DNA from: Saccharomycopsis malanga
Taxonomy: Eukaryota; Ascomycota; Saccharomycetes; Ascoideales; Saccharomycopsidaceae
Direction: 5' to 3'
DNA: 64,000 nt
Assembly: GCA_004014935.1 (NCBI GenBank)
Contig: CP025325.1
Span: 1,488,001-1,552,000, forward strand
Positions 42,901-51,163 of this stretch are shown piece after piece (position 1 is the stretch's first letter; every line of letters begins with the position of its first letter). Below the pieces are notes generated by a model that saw only the letters and a program-made list of their open reading frames with translations, made no database searches and had not been told where the DNA came from. The translations under genes and the position numbers were made by a program.

Positions 42901-44290
42901 TTCCGACCAGGACACCGCCACGGACACCGCATCCGTACCGGATCACCTTGTCGACCGTTATGATGCCGAACGTGATTTTTATGCGTCTATCAGGCGCTTT
43001 GTGCATGACCGTTGTGTGAAACTTGCAGATATCCGTAGACGAAAGCGGTTGGCAGATTTATTAGAACCGCCTTCAGATGAATTACGAGGTATTGATTGGG
43101 ATGAGCTTGTTTCTGAGGATCAAAAGTCGGCTGTTCGTCAACTTAGTCATATTTCCGCTACAATGATCACCGAATTTGTCAAGCTTTGTATTGCCAAGTA
43201 TTCTAAAGCAAAGCTTGAGCCTGGCACTGCGGTTGGTGCTATTGGTGCACAGTCTATTGGTGAGCCAGGAACCCAGATGACGTTGAAAACGTTCCATTTT
43301 GCTGGTGTCGCGTCTATGAACGTGACTTTGGGTGTTCCACGTATCAAGGAAATCATCAATGCCAGTAAGGACATTTCCACTCCAATCATCACCGCCAACT
43401 TGGTCAACAATGACGACGAAAGAGCCGCACGTGTTGTCAAAGGCAGGGTGGAGAAAACCTTGCTTGGTGACATTGCAACATATATCCAGGATGTTTACGG
43501 TGAAAACCAGACGTACATTGAGGTCAAAATTGATTGGAAAACAATTGAAAAACTTCAGTTAGAACTCAATATTCTGGAAATTGTCTCCGCGGTCCTCAGA
43601 GCACCAAAGTTGAAGATTACTGACGTCCAGGCGGTCAGCAATAACAAGATCCAAATTATGATTTTCGACGGCAATGCAAAGGACGCGTCCAAGACCACTG
43701 AGGACTCGTTTTTCCGCGTCCAACACTTGTGTAGGGAACTTAAGAACATTACGGTTAAAGGCTTGCCTGACGTGTCCAGAGCAGTGATCAATATCAACGA
43801 ATCCACAAAGAAAAATGAGTTATTGATCGAAGGTTTTGGTCTTAAAGAGGTCATGTCCACGGACGGCATTGTAGGAACTAAGACGTACTCTAATCACATT
43901 TTGGAGGTGTATAAAGTGTTGGGGATCGAGGCCGCAAGAGCCAGAATCATCTACGAAATCGACTACACCATGAGTAAGCACGGTATGAGTGTCGATCCTC
44001 GTCACATTCAACTTTTGGGAGACGTCATGACTTATAAGGGTGAGATCTTGGGTATTACCAGAAATGGTCTTGCAAAGATGAGAGACTCGGTGCTTCAGTT
44101 GGCCAGTTTTGAAAAAACTACCGACCATTTGTTCGAGGCTGCGTTCTACATGAAAGAGGACAAGATTGAGGGTGTCAGTGAATGTATCATCTTAGGCCAA
44201 ACCATGAACGTTGGTACCGGTGCCTTCCAGCTTGTCACAAAGGCCAAAGTTCTGGCCCTGGATTTGCAACCAAAGGCAACCTTGTTTTAA
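39932..44290 (+). CDS. RPO31: RNA polymerase III largest subunit
   Basis: This is the catalytic largest subunit (Rpc160) of pol III, which transcribes tRNA, 5S and SINE RNAs. At 1452 residues it has family-typical length. Motifs include the zinc-binding N-terminus (CMTCKGNLASCQGHFGH and a second CX2C near QRRCLHCG), RGFCQRLKGKQGRFRGNLSG, the active-site Mg-binding NADFDGDEMN starting at residue 508 (D510, D512, D514), the bridge-helix region LMATCGSKGSVVNVSQM, RSLPHFPKRSKTPQSKGFV, and the trigger-loop region GAIGAQSIGEPGTQMTLKTF. In-frame CTG codons fall at 132, 720, 735, 1215, 1441 and 1443, none at a leucine I recall as conserved. Codon choice changes along the gene: the first ~3 kb are rich in CGN arginine and CCG proline, the end in AGA. 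Confidence 0.97.
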   Translation: MKQVVQHVAPKTIKSIEFSALASKEIIQQSEVEVATSDLFDLTQGGRKTKENGALDTRMGVSSKGAVCMTCKGNLASCQGHFGHVRLALPVFHVGYFKQIINILKTICKSCSRVLLSEADKADFIKELRRPLIDNLRRMTILKKIVKQCEKQRRCLHCGALNGSVKKAGTGSSVSALKILHLTFRWIGKKMPPEKEDWDEQFESYLETSPESSAFVKRAVDDLNPLKVLNMFKLIPAADLELLGVNPEKNGRPENYIWRYLPVPPACIRPSVVMMDSSNEDDLTVKLAEIITVSSIIRVALEKGILVNKLMAHWDYLQACIAMYINSDIVINANPDNTFGPSSKPKQMRGFCQRLKGKQGRFRGNLSGKRVDFSGRTVISPDPNLSIEEVAVPDRVAKVLTYPEKCTRYNRAKLQKLILNGPDVHPGANYLLVNGENEGRRNLKYGRRDKLAENLKYGDIVERHIDDGDIVLFNRQPSLHRLSILSHYAKIKPWRTFRFNECVCTPYNADFDGDEMNLHVPQTEEARTEAINLMGVKNNLLTPKSGEPIIAATQDFITGSYLISHKDTFFNRASFVQVLSMMTDASVHFDLPPPSIIKPVNLWTGKQVFSLLIRPNAKSPVRINLDAKNKTFFRPLRSDWPNEMSPNDGFVIIRNSRVLAGVMDKSVLGDGKKRSVFYTILRDFGADAAIVAMNRMAKMCARYLANRGFSIGINDVMPPLNLQRRKGAMVEQAYLECDRLIALYNQGRLETQPGCNEEQTLEAKIGGILSKVRDALGDVATKELDRLNAPLLMATCGSKGSVVNVSQMVAVVGQQIISGHRVPDGFQDRSLPHFPKRSKTPQSKGFVRNSFFSGLTPSEFLFHAISGREGLVDTAVKTAETGYMSRRLMKSLEDLSCRYDNTVRNSSNGVVQFTYGGDGLDPFDMEGDAMPVDFNRTWDHVYNICYNHQDTGLFPYEISEVTDSILNTYESRLPRYDNSGNLVVCSTNTTSDQDTATDTASVPDHLVDRYDAERDFYASIRRFVHDRCVKLADIRRRKRLADLLEPPSDELRGIDWDELVSEDQKSAVRQLSHISATMITEFVKLCIAKYSKAKLEPGTAVGAIGAQSIGEPGTQMTLKTFHFAGVASMNVTLGVPRIKEIINASKDISTPIITANLVNNDDERAARVVKGRVEKTLLGDIATYIQDVYGENQTYIEVKIDWKTIEKLQLELNILEIVSAVLRAPKLKITDVQAVSNNKIQIMIFDGNAKDASKTTEDSFFRVQHLCRELKNITVKGLPDVSRAVININESTKKNELLIEGFGLKEVMSTDGIVGTKTYSNHILEVYKVLGIEAARARIIYEIDYTMSKHGMSVDPRHIQLLGDVMTYKGEILGITRNGLAKMRDSVLQLASFEKTTDHLFEAAFYMKEDKIEGVSECIILGQTMNVGTGAFQLVTKAKVLALDLQPKATLF

Positions 44291-44364
44291 TGTTATTTGC
44301 AAAGATTAATGTTTATATTAGAGTATATTTTGATCTATTTGTAGACCCTTAATGTTCCTTTGGC

Positions 44365-44719
44365 CATTGGGCTGTATGTCTCAGTGGTCAGTGGTCAGTG
44401 CTCTCGGAGAAGAGGAAAAAGGACCTAACAGGAACACGGGTTCTATTCCTATCAAGAAACTTTTGCCAGCTACTTTTTAGGATGCTGAACCTGGTTTTGG
44501 AGGCAAGTGCAACTGTTTGAAACACAACCTGGATCAAAAACAGCAACTTGCCATTGGTTTGTGCCGCTGAACTGATCAAACATTGCTTACTTTCAACCAA
44601 TTGGGTGAGAATATTACGATCAACAGGACATGATTGAGTCTTACCAAGTCCCCTAAGAATAGCGCGTATATACGAAACTGACATGTACTGGGCTTAAAAC
44701 ATAGGATATTATTATTAAT
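44365..44719 (+). mobile_element. tRNA-derived SINE, copy F
   Basis: Plus orientation, starting ~75 bp after the RPO31 stop codon. The head aligns with copy D (CATTGGGC versus CGTTGAGC). Box A TGTCTCAGTGG is at 44377-44387 and box B GGTTCTATTCC at 44439-44449. The body carries AACAGGACATGATTG and ACCAAGTCCCC, and a short ATTATTATTAAT tail ends at about 44719. A local duplication of GTGGTCA lies just after box A. An extra segment around 44530-44570 is absent from copy D. No convincing target-site duplication was found. Confidence 0.8.
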
Positions 44720-46130
44720 GATTTGTGTAATACCTATGTAATATCTGTGTGATATCTGTGTAGATGTATCATTGGTAATAACTTTTATATGCTTCTAGTC
44801 CTGTGGCTTGATCGACTAGATAAATGAAATTACATTATTCTATGTTTATTTTGTTTACAATAATGAACATATATATACGTGCGGTGTGGTTCCTATGAAT
44901 AAAACTCAATATTTCTCAATAACTTTACCTGGTATACTAGTTCTATATCATTTAACAATTCCATTAGCCTGTGGTTTCTTGTTTAACCAAATATATAAAA
45001 GTTAAAATTGAATAACTCATTACGTACATGTGACAATAGCAAATTCTCTAATAAATACCAATTAAAAGTAATGAAAACTATTTCGGTGGCTTTTAGAATT
45101 GGTTTACAATGAATTACTACATGAATGTTATCATTATAAAATGCCTATGAAAGCTAGTTTTGCACTGCCAAAATTAATAACAGTACATTCTTTATTATAG
45201 TGTATTGCAATGTAGCCAAAGTATTCTTTAGTCATTTCTTCCTCATCTTACCCACTTTCGCTTTGTATATACCCTGTCAAAAATCCTTTATACAATTGTA
45301 GTCTATACACTGGATCTACCATGGTGTGCACATTATTTTCAGCTACAACATCTATACAATATCTGTATTGTTCGATACAGGTAAACTCAACGGTTGTCTA
45401 GAACAATACAAAAACCCAAGATGGATGGACCATATGCAAATTGAAGATTTACTGTGATACTAAACGTATACTGGAAACTCATCTGAGATGGAAAATCAAT
45501 GTATTTAGATACCTATGGAGACTAAACGGTTTATAAGTTTTAAGGTTCGAAAATGACATGTCGAATAGTGTTCAACTGTAAATAAGAGAGACTAATTAAG
45601 AGCTAGTACAAGGCTTTGACGCGTATACGCGACTTGGCAAATATTCTTTAGGAAAAGACCCGTATTTGAATTATCCTAAAGACCTTTGAACATCCATTAT
45701 GCTTGCAATGTAGGTCTCAGTATGTAAATTTCCTTCACGCTTCTCACTTGTCTGTTGTTTTTGGTTATTGATACTTACAGAGTTATTGTTTTTGGTTATT
45801 GGTACTTACTACATTGAGTTATTGTTTTAGCCATTTATTCCAAACTATATTTAGATTTTTGTCCAGATTACTTATCTTTTCACACTATATTTAGTAATTT
45901 TGTGCTGGGGGAACGGTCATTGTCTCACCATTTAGCCATCTCTTAATACCATTGGTTTTCTAGTTGCCATTAACCATTGGCAAGAAGCGCTAAAAAACCC
46001 CACTACGGCGTTGGACCCCTGTCTTCTATTCAACTCTTTGTCACCTCTTGTCCACATTTTCGCTAATATCCTTACGGTGCCTGCAAGACCATGCGCCTTT
46101 AACGTTTGCCCTCAAACAATCCCGCATAGA

Positions 46131-46170
46131 AGATGCGTCAGCATGCATCATTATGCGTCATTATGCGTCA
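46131..46170. repeat. four tandem decamers with ATGCGTCA core
   Basis: AGATGCGTCA, GCATGCATCA, TTATGCGTCA, TTATGCGTCA in a row, period 10, so the cores face the same side of the helix. The complement TGACGCAT resembles bZIP half-sites. It lies ~600 bp upstream of the MNN2-type ATG. Confidence 0.75.
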
Positions 46171-46679
46171 GAACGTGGCAGGGGCTGTTCTCAAGAGACA
46201 AAATGCAGCAACATTGGGATGGTGAGTACACGATATGGCAATTTGGCGACAAGTAAATGTGAATGTGAGTCTTGTAGGAAGCAAATAGCTGAACTCTAAA
46301 GTCCAGGCAAGGTGAGAGGACAACTGGACCCCGGAAATGGCGTAGGAATTCAGACGTATTGGTATGTCGCAAGCTGTAACATTGGTGTGTCTCAAACAAT
46401 AGAAAGGCTGTAGGAAAGGCGCAGTACTGTTTTATGATAAAAATCCACGTTGCAAGAGGTCAACTAGTTAAAACATTCCATAGGGATATCAACATTGTGT
46501 GTGCCAACAATGTTAGAAATTGTATTTTATGTTGGTGTGTGATCAACTGGTCTGTTTTGTATACATTATTCATTTTCGATAAAGTATCGAGGGTTGCCAT
46601 TTTTTTTTTACTTTTCACTCCGATCTTGGACAATAGAACTTTTGTCCATACAAGTTGTGTGCCCGTACTAGCGTTTTTA

Positions 46680-46687
46680 TATATAAA
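46680..46687 (+). promoter_or_regulatory. TATA box of the MNN2-type gene
   Basis: TATATAAA, 79 bp upstream of the ATG at 46766, a normal distance in yeast. Confidence 0.6.
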
Positions 46688-46765
46688 CAGTCTTATTTCC
46701 CATAGTGGTTGCAAAGCAGCAGAAAGTTTACTTGTCACACATTTAGCTATTATACAACTCACACC

Positions 46766-48664
46766 ATGCATGCCAAAATTCTAGCAAGTCTTCCGAGGTT
46801 GCCCAACTCTCGTCGCAAGACTGTCCAAGTCTTATTTATTGTGTCTATATTTCTTCTAATTTCCTACCAGCTATCGGGACTCTATTCTTCGCGGCTTTTG
46901 GACTACAGTCTGCCGGGCCAGCTACTTTCGTGGTCTGCCCAGAAGGGCGAGTTCTGCAACTCGAACGAAGAGGACTGTGGAATAGAGACCAAACAGCAGG
47001 CTGAAAAGCAGCTTTCCGACAGCATGAAGAACATCACTGTTCTTGAGCCTCCAAAGAGTCATTCCAAGACCCAAAAAATATCCAAACATGATTATTTGTC
47101 GCAGATATTCGAGGCTCTTGTTGCCGGCAAACCGGATTTTGATTCCGTGACGGAAGGATATGGTGGCTATCCAGCCACTCTGAGAGGTGACAAGAACCGT
47201 CCTGTAGCTTCCATCAAATACTTGTCTGAAAACTTTCTTCAGGTAACAGAGCCAGAAGTGCACAACTTGCAAGAAAAGCATGCTGTATTCATGTCCTATG
47301 TGCGGAACAAGACGTCAGAGCTTTACAAGGCCAAAAACACTGTTTTCAAGCCCAAATCACACGGTATTGTCTATGTGGGGGGAGGCAAATACTCTTGGTA
47401 TTCGCTTCTTTCTATCAAACATCTTCGGAGAATCGGGTCCAAGTTGCCAGTAGAAGTGTTTATCCCAACTCTTGATGAATATGAGGAGGAGTTCTGTGAA
47501 AAAACATTGCCAGCACTCAATGCTAAATGTGTCAAGATCTACGAGGCTCTCGACTTGCCGATTTTGGACGAACACGACATCAAAATCAAAGGGTTCATGT
47601 TCAAATCATTGGCTATTTTGTTGTCCAGCTTTGACAACCTTTTGCTTTTGGATGCCGACAATTTCCCATATCTCAATCCCGACGGCTTGTTTGTCAGTGA
47701 AACTTACTTGAAAACCAAGCTTGTGCTTTGGCCAGACTACTGGCAACGTTCCACACATCCTGCATTCTACGAAGCGCAAGGCTTGGACATTGTCAAGCTC
47801 AATTTGAACGTCTCCGACCCCGAAACGGGCGAAATCAAATACACTTCTGAAGAACAGATCAAAAACGACGTCTTTTTGCATGATTTGAAAGGCGCCATGC
47901 CAGACCCTTCTACAGAATCGGGCCAGGTCATGATCTCGAAATCAGCTCATTTTGACGTTGTCTTGCTCTCATTATACTACAACTTCTACGGTCCAAACCA
48001 CTATTACCATCTTCTAGACCAAGGTGCTCCTGGCCAGGGCGACAAGGACACCTTCCTTGCTGCTGCAAACTATCTCAACTCCACATTTTATCATGAGGAA
48101 ACCCCTGTACGTGCCATTGGTCTTTTTCAAAACGGCAATTTCAGAGGCACTGCCCAAGCACAACACTACAAGGTCAGCAGTAGCGAATTCCAGGCCTTTC
48201 AACAAGACGTCACATCCATCATCCAACAAGATCTCTGCTCCCATCAAAACCCCCCAGGAATCATCAGTGTTCAGGATGGAAACCCTTCCTGTAACTTTAC
48301 CGCAGAATCCACAGAGTCTATGAAAAAGTTTTATGGTAAAGACGATGAAGCAAAGCTCATGTTTATACACGGTTCAACTCCTAAATTTGACCCTATAGGC
48401 TTGGTGTACAATGGTGACGTTAAAAACGAAGAGGGCAAACGCTACCGGTTCTACGGAGTATTGGCAGAACCAGGCTTTTACAACTTTGAAAAAATGCAAT
48501 GGGAAAACATTCAGGAACTCTTATGCTCCACCGACGTGGAAAAGTTGGTTACAATGAGCTTTATTCGTAAACAAATGGAAAAATATTCAGATGTCTTTGA
48601 AATGCAGAGCTTTTGCACCGAAATCAAAAGCCATATTGAATGGCTAGATCTCAGACTCAATTAA
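46766..48664 (+). CDS. MNN2-family alpha-1,2-mannosyltransferase (Golgi type II membrane protein)
   Basis: This 632-residue protein has a basic N-terminus (LPNSRRKTVQ), one membrane segment at ~20-36 and a lumenal catalytic domain. Signature segments are GIVYVGGGKYSWYSLLSIKHLRR-type sequence, LPVEVFIPTLDEYEEEFCE, the DxD motif LLLLDADNFPYLNPDGLF (D296, D298), LVLWPDYWQRSTHPAFYEA, and GDKDTFLAAA. Mnn2/Mnn5-type enzymes add alpha-1,2-mannose branches to the mannan outer chain. CTG-clade species have several paralogues (MNN2, MNN21-26), so I give no symbol. I chose the ATG at 46766 because the upstream in-frame start at 46709 is TTG. Confidence 0.88.
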   Translation: MHAKILASLPRLPNSRRKTVQVLFIVSIFLLISYQLSGLYSSRLLDYSLPGQLLSWSAQKGEFCNSNEEDCGIETKQQAEKQLSDSMKNITVLEPPKSHSKTQKISKHDYLSQIFEALVAGKPDFDSVTEGYGGYPATLRGDKNRPVASIKYLSENFLQVTEPEVHNLQEKHAVFMSYVRNKTSELYKAKNTVFKPKSHGIVYVGGGKYSWYSLLSIKHLRRIGSKLPVEVFIPTLDEYEEEFCEKTLPALNAKCVKIYEALDLPILDEHDIKIKGFMFKSLAILLSSFDNLLLLDADNFPYLNPDGLFVSETYLKTKLVLWPDYWQRSTHPAFYEAQGLDIVKLNLNVSDPETGEIKYTSEEQIKNDVFLHDLKGAMPDPSTESGQVMISKSAHFDVVLLSLYYNFYGPNHYYHLLDQGAPGQGDKDTFLAAANYLNSTFYHEETPVRAIGLFQNGNFRGTAQAQHYKVSSSEFQAFQQDVTSIIQQDLCSHQNPPGIISVQDGNPSCNFTAESTESMKKFYGKDDEAKLMFIHGSTPKFDPIGLVYNGDVKNEEGKRYRFYGVLAEPGFYNFEKMQWENIQELLCSTDVEKLVTMSFIRKQMEKYSDVFEMQSFCTEIKSHIEWLDLRLN

Positions 48665-49592
48665 AGCTTGATACCCTTTTGCATTCGCTTTTGACATCCC
48701 TTTAGTCTTTCAAACATTCGTTTTCTTTTATGCTTTTGTTAATCTTTTCGTTTTCGTTTCTTCTGTACTATTATTGATGTTGTTTTACTGCTATTTTTAA
48801 TTTTATGTTGTATATCAACCGTGCATTCCAATTCTTGAATCAATGTAGCAATGTTTTGTTAGTGACTTGACTATTGTTTGAAAAAGACTAATGAGAGGCG
48901 TGAATGGGGAACGGTGAACTTCTTTTTTTGTTTCAAGTCATTTGATGAATCGGTACAATATTACTTTTTGTTAATTTACATGTAAGGCAATTTTTCCTAT
49001 TACTATGTTGTACATGAAAAAGTGACACTATTATCAATTCAATCTATGCTTGTAAAATTTGAAAGAGTAAGGGATATCATTGCTAGATCAAAAACTAAAT
49101 ATGCGATAAGGAGAAAAATAGGTAAAAAACAGATCAACTTCAAAGTGGGGAAAATAGGTATATTAAGAAGAAGGTGCATCCAAGTACTGTAAAGTAGGTA
49201 ATGAGTAATGTTATCCCTACCGGGGATAGATCATAATAATAAGCAAGTCCAATGAAAGAAACGTACCAAGGGAATTATAAAAGTCCAGTTAGAAATTGGA
49301 TGTATAAAGACGTTTCCATCATTATTACAGTGCTCTTTAATTTGAATAATAATAGTTGCTTGATATATTCAAGTAGCAAGCGTTGGAAACAAAAATAGCG
49401 CCCTTTCCTGGCTCAAGAATTTTTTTTAAATCACCTATAAATAAATCTTTCAAATATATTCGACATTAAGTATCGAAAAATCGAGAGTATTATTCTGCTG
49501 GTCATCCAATCATCGAATCCTTTACTATCACCCAATACTTAAACTACAAACTTCATTCTTAATCAAGCAAACATTTGTTTTTAAAAACACAT
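48665..49592. other. convergent intergenic region, nothing recognised
   Basis: About 930 bp of AT-rich DNA between the mannosyltransferase and CSM3 3' ends. No tRNA boxes, repeat copy or ORF of interest were seen. Confidence 0.5.
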
Positions 49593-50801
49593 TTACAACC
49601 CCATTTCCCTCAAGATGGCCATTTCATCCTCATGGTCGCCCTCGTCGGGTTCTTCCAAATCTGGCAACTCAGGTATCTGGTTTTCCTGACTCTGCTGTGA
49701 TGTTCTGGTTTTATTATCCAACTGGGACCAGAACTCTATGTTTTCTTCGTCATCATCAAAATCCTCATCAAAATCTTCACCTGGAAGTTTGGTAGTATTT
49801 TCAGCATTGATATCATGTGTAGATTTAGTGCCACTTTGAACATTGTGAATATTTAGACTTTTCTGTAAAGTGTTTTCACTTGTATTTATTTCCAGATTGC
49901 TTTTCGGTGGATCGATCTGAGAGTGTTCATTACCGGTTTGGGATGACGGTTTCTCTTTAATTGTATTTTGTTCTTCATCACTGCTTTCGTCATCAGCAAC
50001 AAACAATCCATTAGATCTTGTAATAGGTGCATTTGCTTCATCATCGCTGAAAAACGGTTCATTTGCATTACGCAGTTCTGACAATATATTGTCTCGCTGC
50101 ACTGTGTCATTCTGTTTAGTATTCTCAAGATCAGCAAGTTCGTTTTCTGCGCGTTCTTTGGCTTCAGCCATCTGGACCCTTTTGTTGAACAACTGTTCCT
50201 GTTCAGAAGCAATCCATTGTTTTCTGTACTGTGGCAAACGACCCTTTCCAAGGTTTTTCTTGTAGTAACATATATGCATGAAATCCTTGAAGTTGGCCTT
50301 TGGAAAGACCCTGTGGGCCCATAGCTGGTAAAACTGGAGCAACTTTGTAGCGTTTTCATACTCTGTGGTGAAGGAAACCCGTTTTTTCTTCTGGAAGTCG
50401 TTTGAATTTCCCTTTTGGACCTTTGTATATTGAGTAGACGAGCTGAATTTTACACGTTTTTGAAGATTTTGTTTGATATACGGAAGCCCATGGGCTGAAA
50501 GAAGCTGATCTTCAGATAACACTACTAGCTTTCTGCGCCCTCGAAGGTTGACGTCGCCTAAAATATCATCATCATCGTCATCATTACCGCCAAAATGGCC
50601 GCTTGGATCTGCAGAACCTATTTCCATATTCAAACCATCAACACGGTTTTCTCGAACATCCGCATTATAAGCATCATCATTCTCATCCACTGCGTCATCA
50701 TCATACCCTACAAACAACGGCTCCTCGTCTTGGACATTGGCCTGATCTGGCTGCGGCTGAACAACCACAAAGTTGCTGTCATCAGCAAATATATCCTCCA
50801 T
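49593..50801 (-). CDS. CSM3: replication-fork protection protein Csm3/Swi3/Tipin
   Basis: With Tof1, Csm3 travels with the replisome, stabilises paused forks and supports the S-phase checkpoint and cohesion. The 402-residue protein has an acidic N-terminus (~1-85). The Swi3 domain spans ~100-205: LLSAHGLPYIKQNLQKRVKF, then ATKLLQFYQLWAHRVFPKANF and FMHICYYKKNLGKGRLPQYR. A Glu/Lys-rich coiled segment and an acidic Asp/Glu C-terminus ending EDEMAILREMGL follow. The domain matches Csm3/Tipin clearly. It is divergent from SEC15 with 362 bp between starts. Confidence 0.88.
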   Translation of the reverse strand: MEDIFADDSNFVVVQPQPDQANVQDEEPLFVGYDDDAVDENDDAYNADVRENRVDGLNMEIGSADPSGHFGGNDDDDDDILGDVNLRGRRKLVVLSEDQLLSAHGLPYIKQNLQKRVKFSSSTQYTKVQKGNSNDFQKKKRVSFTTEYENATKLLQFYQLWAHRVFPKANFKDFMHICYYKKNLGKGRLPQYRKQWIASEQEQLFNKRVQMAEAKERAENELADLENTKQNDTVQRDNILSELRNANEPFFSDDEANAPITRSNGLFVADDESSDEEQNTIKEKPSSQTGNEHSQIDPPKSNLEINTSENTLQKSLNIHNVQSGTKSTHDINAENTTKLPGEDFDEDFDDDEENIEFWSQLDNKTRTSQQSQENQIPELPDLEEPDEGDHEDEMAILREMGL

Positions 50802-51163
50802 GTCTCCTGCTAAAAAACACTATCTCTCTCTTTCTCACCTTGGAAAGTATACAGTAGTAAACACACGCGTACGCGTCTTTATTCAATATTTTAAGACCCC
50901 CTGATTTGGTGTAGGTTATGAGCATTGTCGCGGAAATGGAAAGGCGATGTGTAAGTATATGGTAATGGGAAGTGTTATTAACAAAGTAAATGGTATGCTG
51001 TAAATGGATGGTATTAGAGGGTGAATTGGTATCAGAAGCTGTTACGAATAGAAACAGGATTTTTCGACCACATTAAGGTTTGACTACCAGTGTCAAAATA
51101 TAGTACCAGTTATAAATCAACGGCATACGTCTAATAAACAATACGTCCTCAACAAGTATCAAT
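50802..51163. promoter_or_regulatory. divergent promoter region of CSM3 and SEC15
   Basis: 362 bp with overlapping ACGCGT motifs (ACACGCGTACGCGTC at about 50863-50877). ACGCGT is the MCB element bound by MBF in G1/S genes. Its position ~65-75 bp upstream of the CSM3 ATG fits S-phase expression of a replication-fork gene. The function is inferred from motif and position. Confidence 0.6.
50865..50876. promoter_or_regulatory. double MCB-like element (ACGCGT twice)
   Basis: Two adjacent ACGCGT hexamers (ACGCGTACGCGT) about 65-75 bp upstream of the CSM3 start. MCB elements drive G1/S transcription of replication genes in yeasts. Confidence 0.7.

Larger units (their letters stand above)
44720..46765. 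other. 2 kb region without a supported gene, upstream of the MNN2-type gene
   Basis: AT-rich at the left, with more GC near 46000-46200. Contents: an imperfect direct repeat of ~35 bp at 45751-45830 (GTTTTTGGTTATTG, then TACTTAC), four tandem decamers at 46131-46170, and a TATA box at 46680. Short frames at 46011-46299 and 46460-46771 have no domains and overlap on several frames. No RNA gene was recognised. Confidence 0.5.

Noticed and set aside
44291-46765. A centromere or other large gene-free domain
   Set aside because: At ~2.4 kb it is shorter than typical CTG-clade centromeres, contains a SINE and promoter elements, and shows no inverted-repeat arms.
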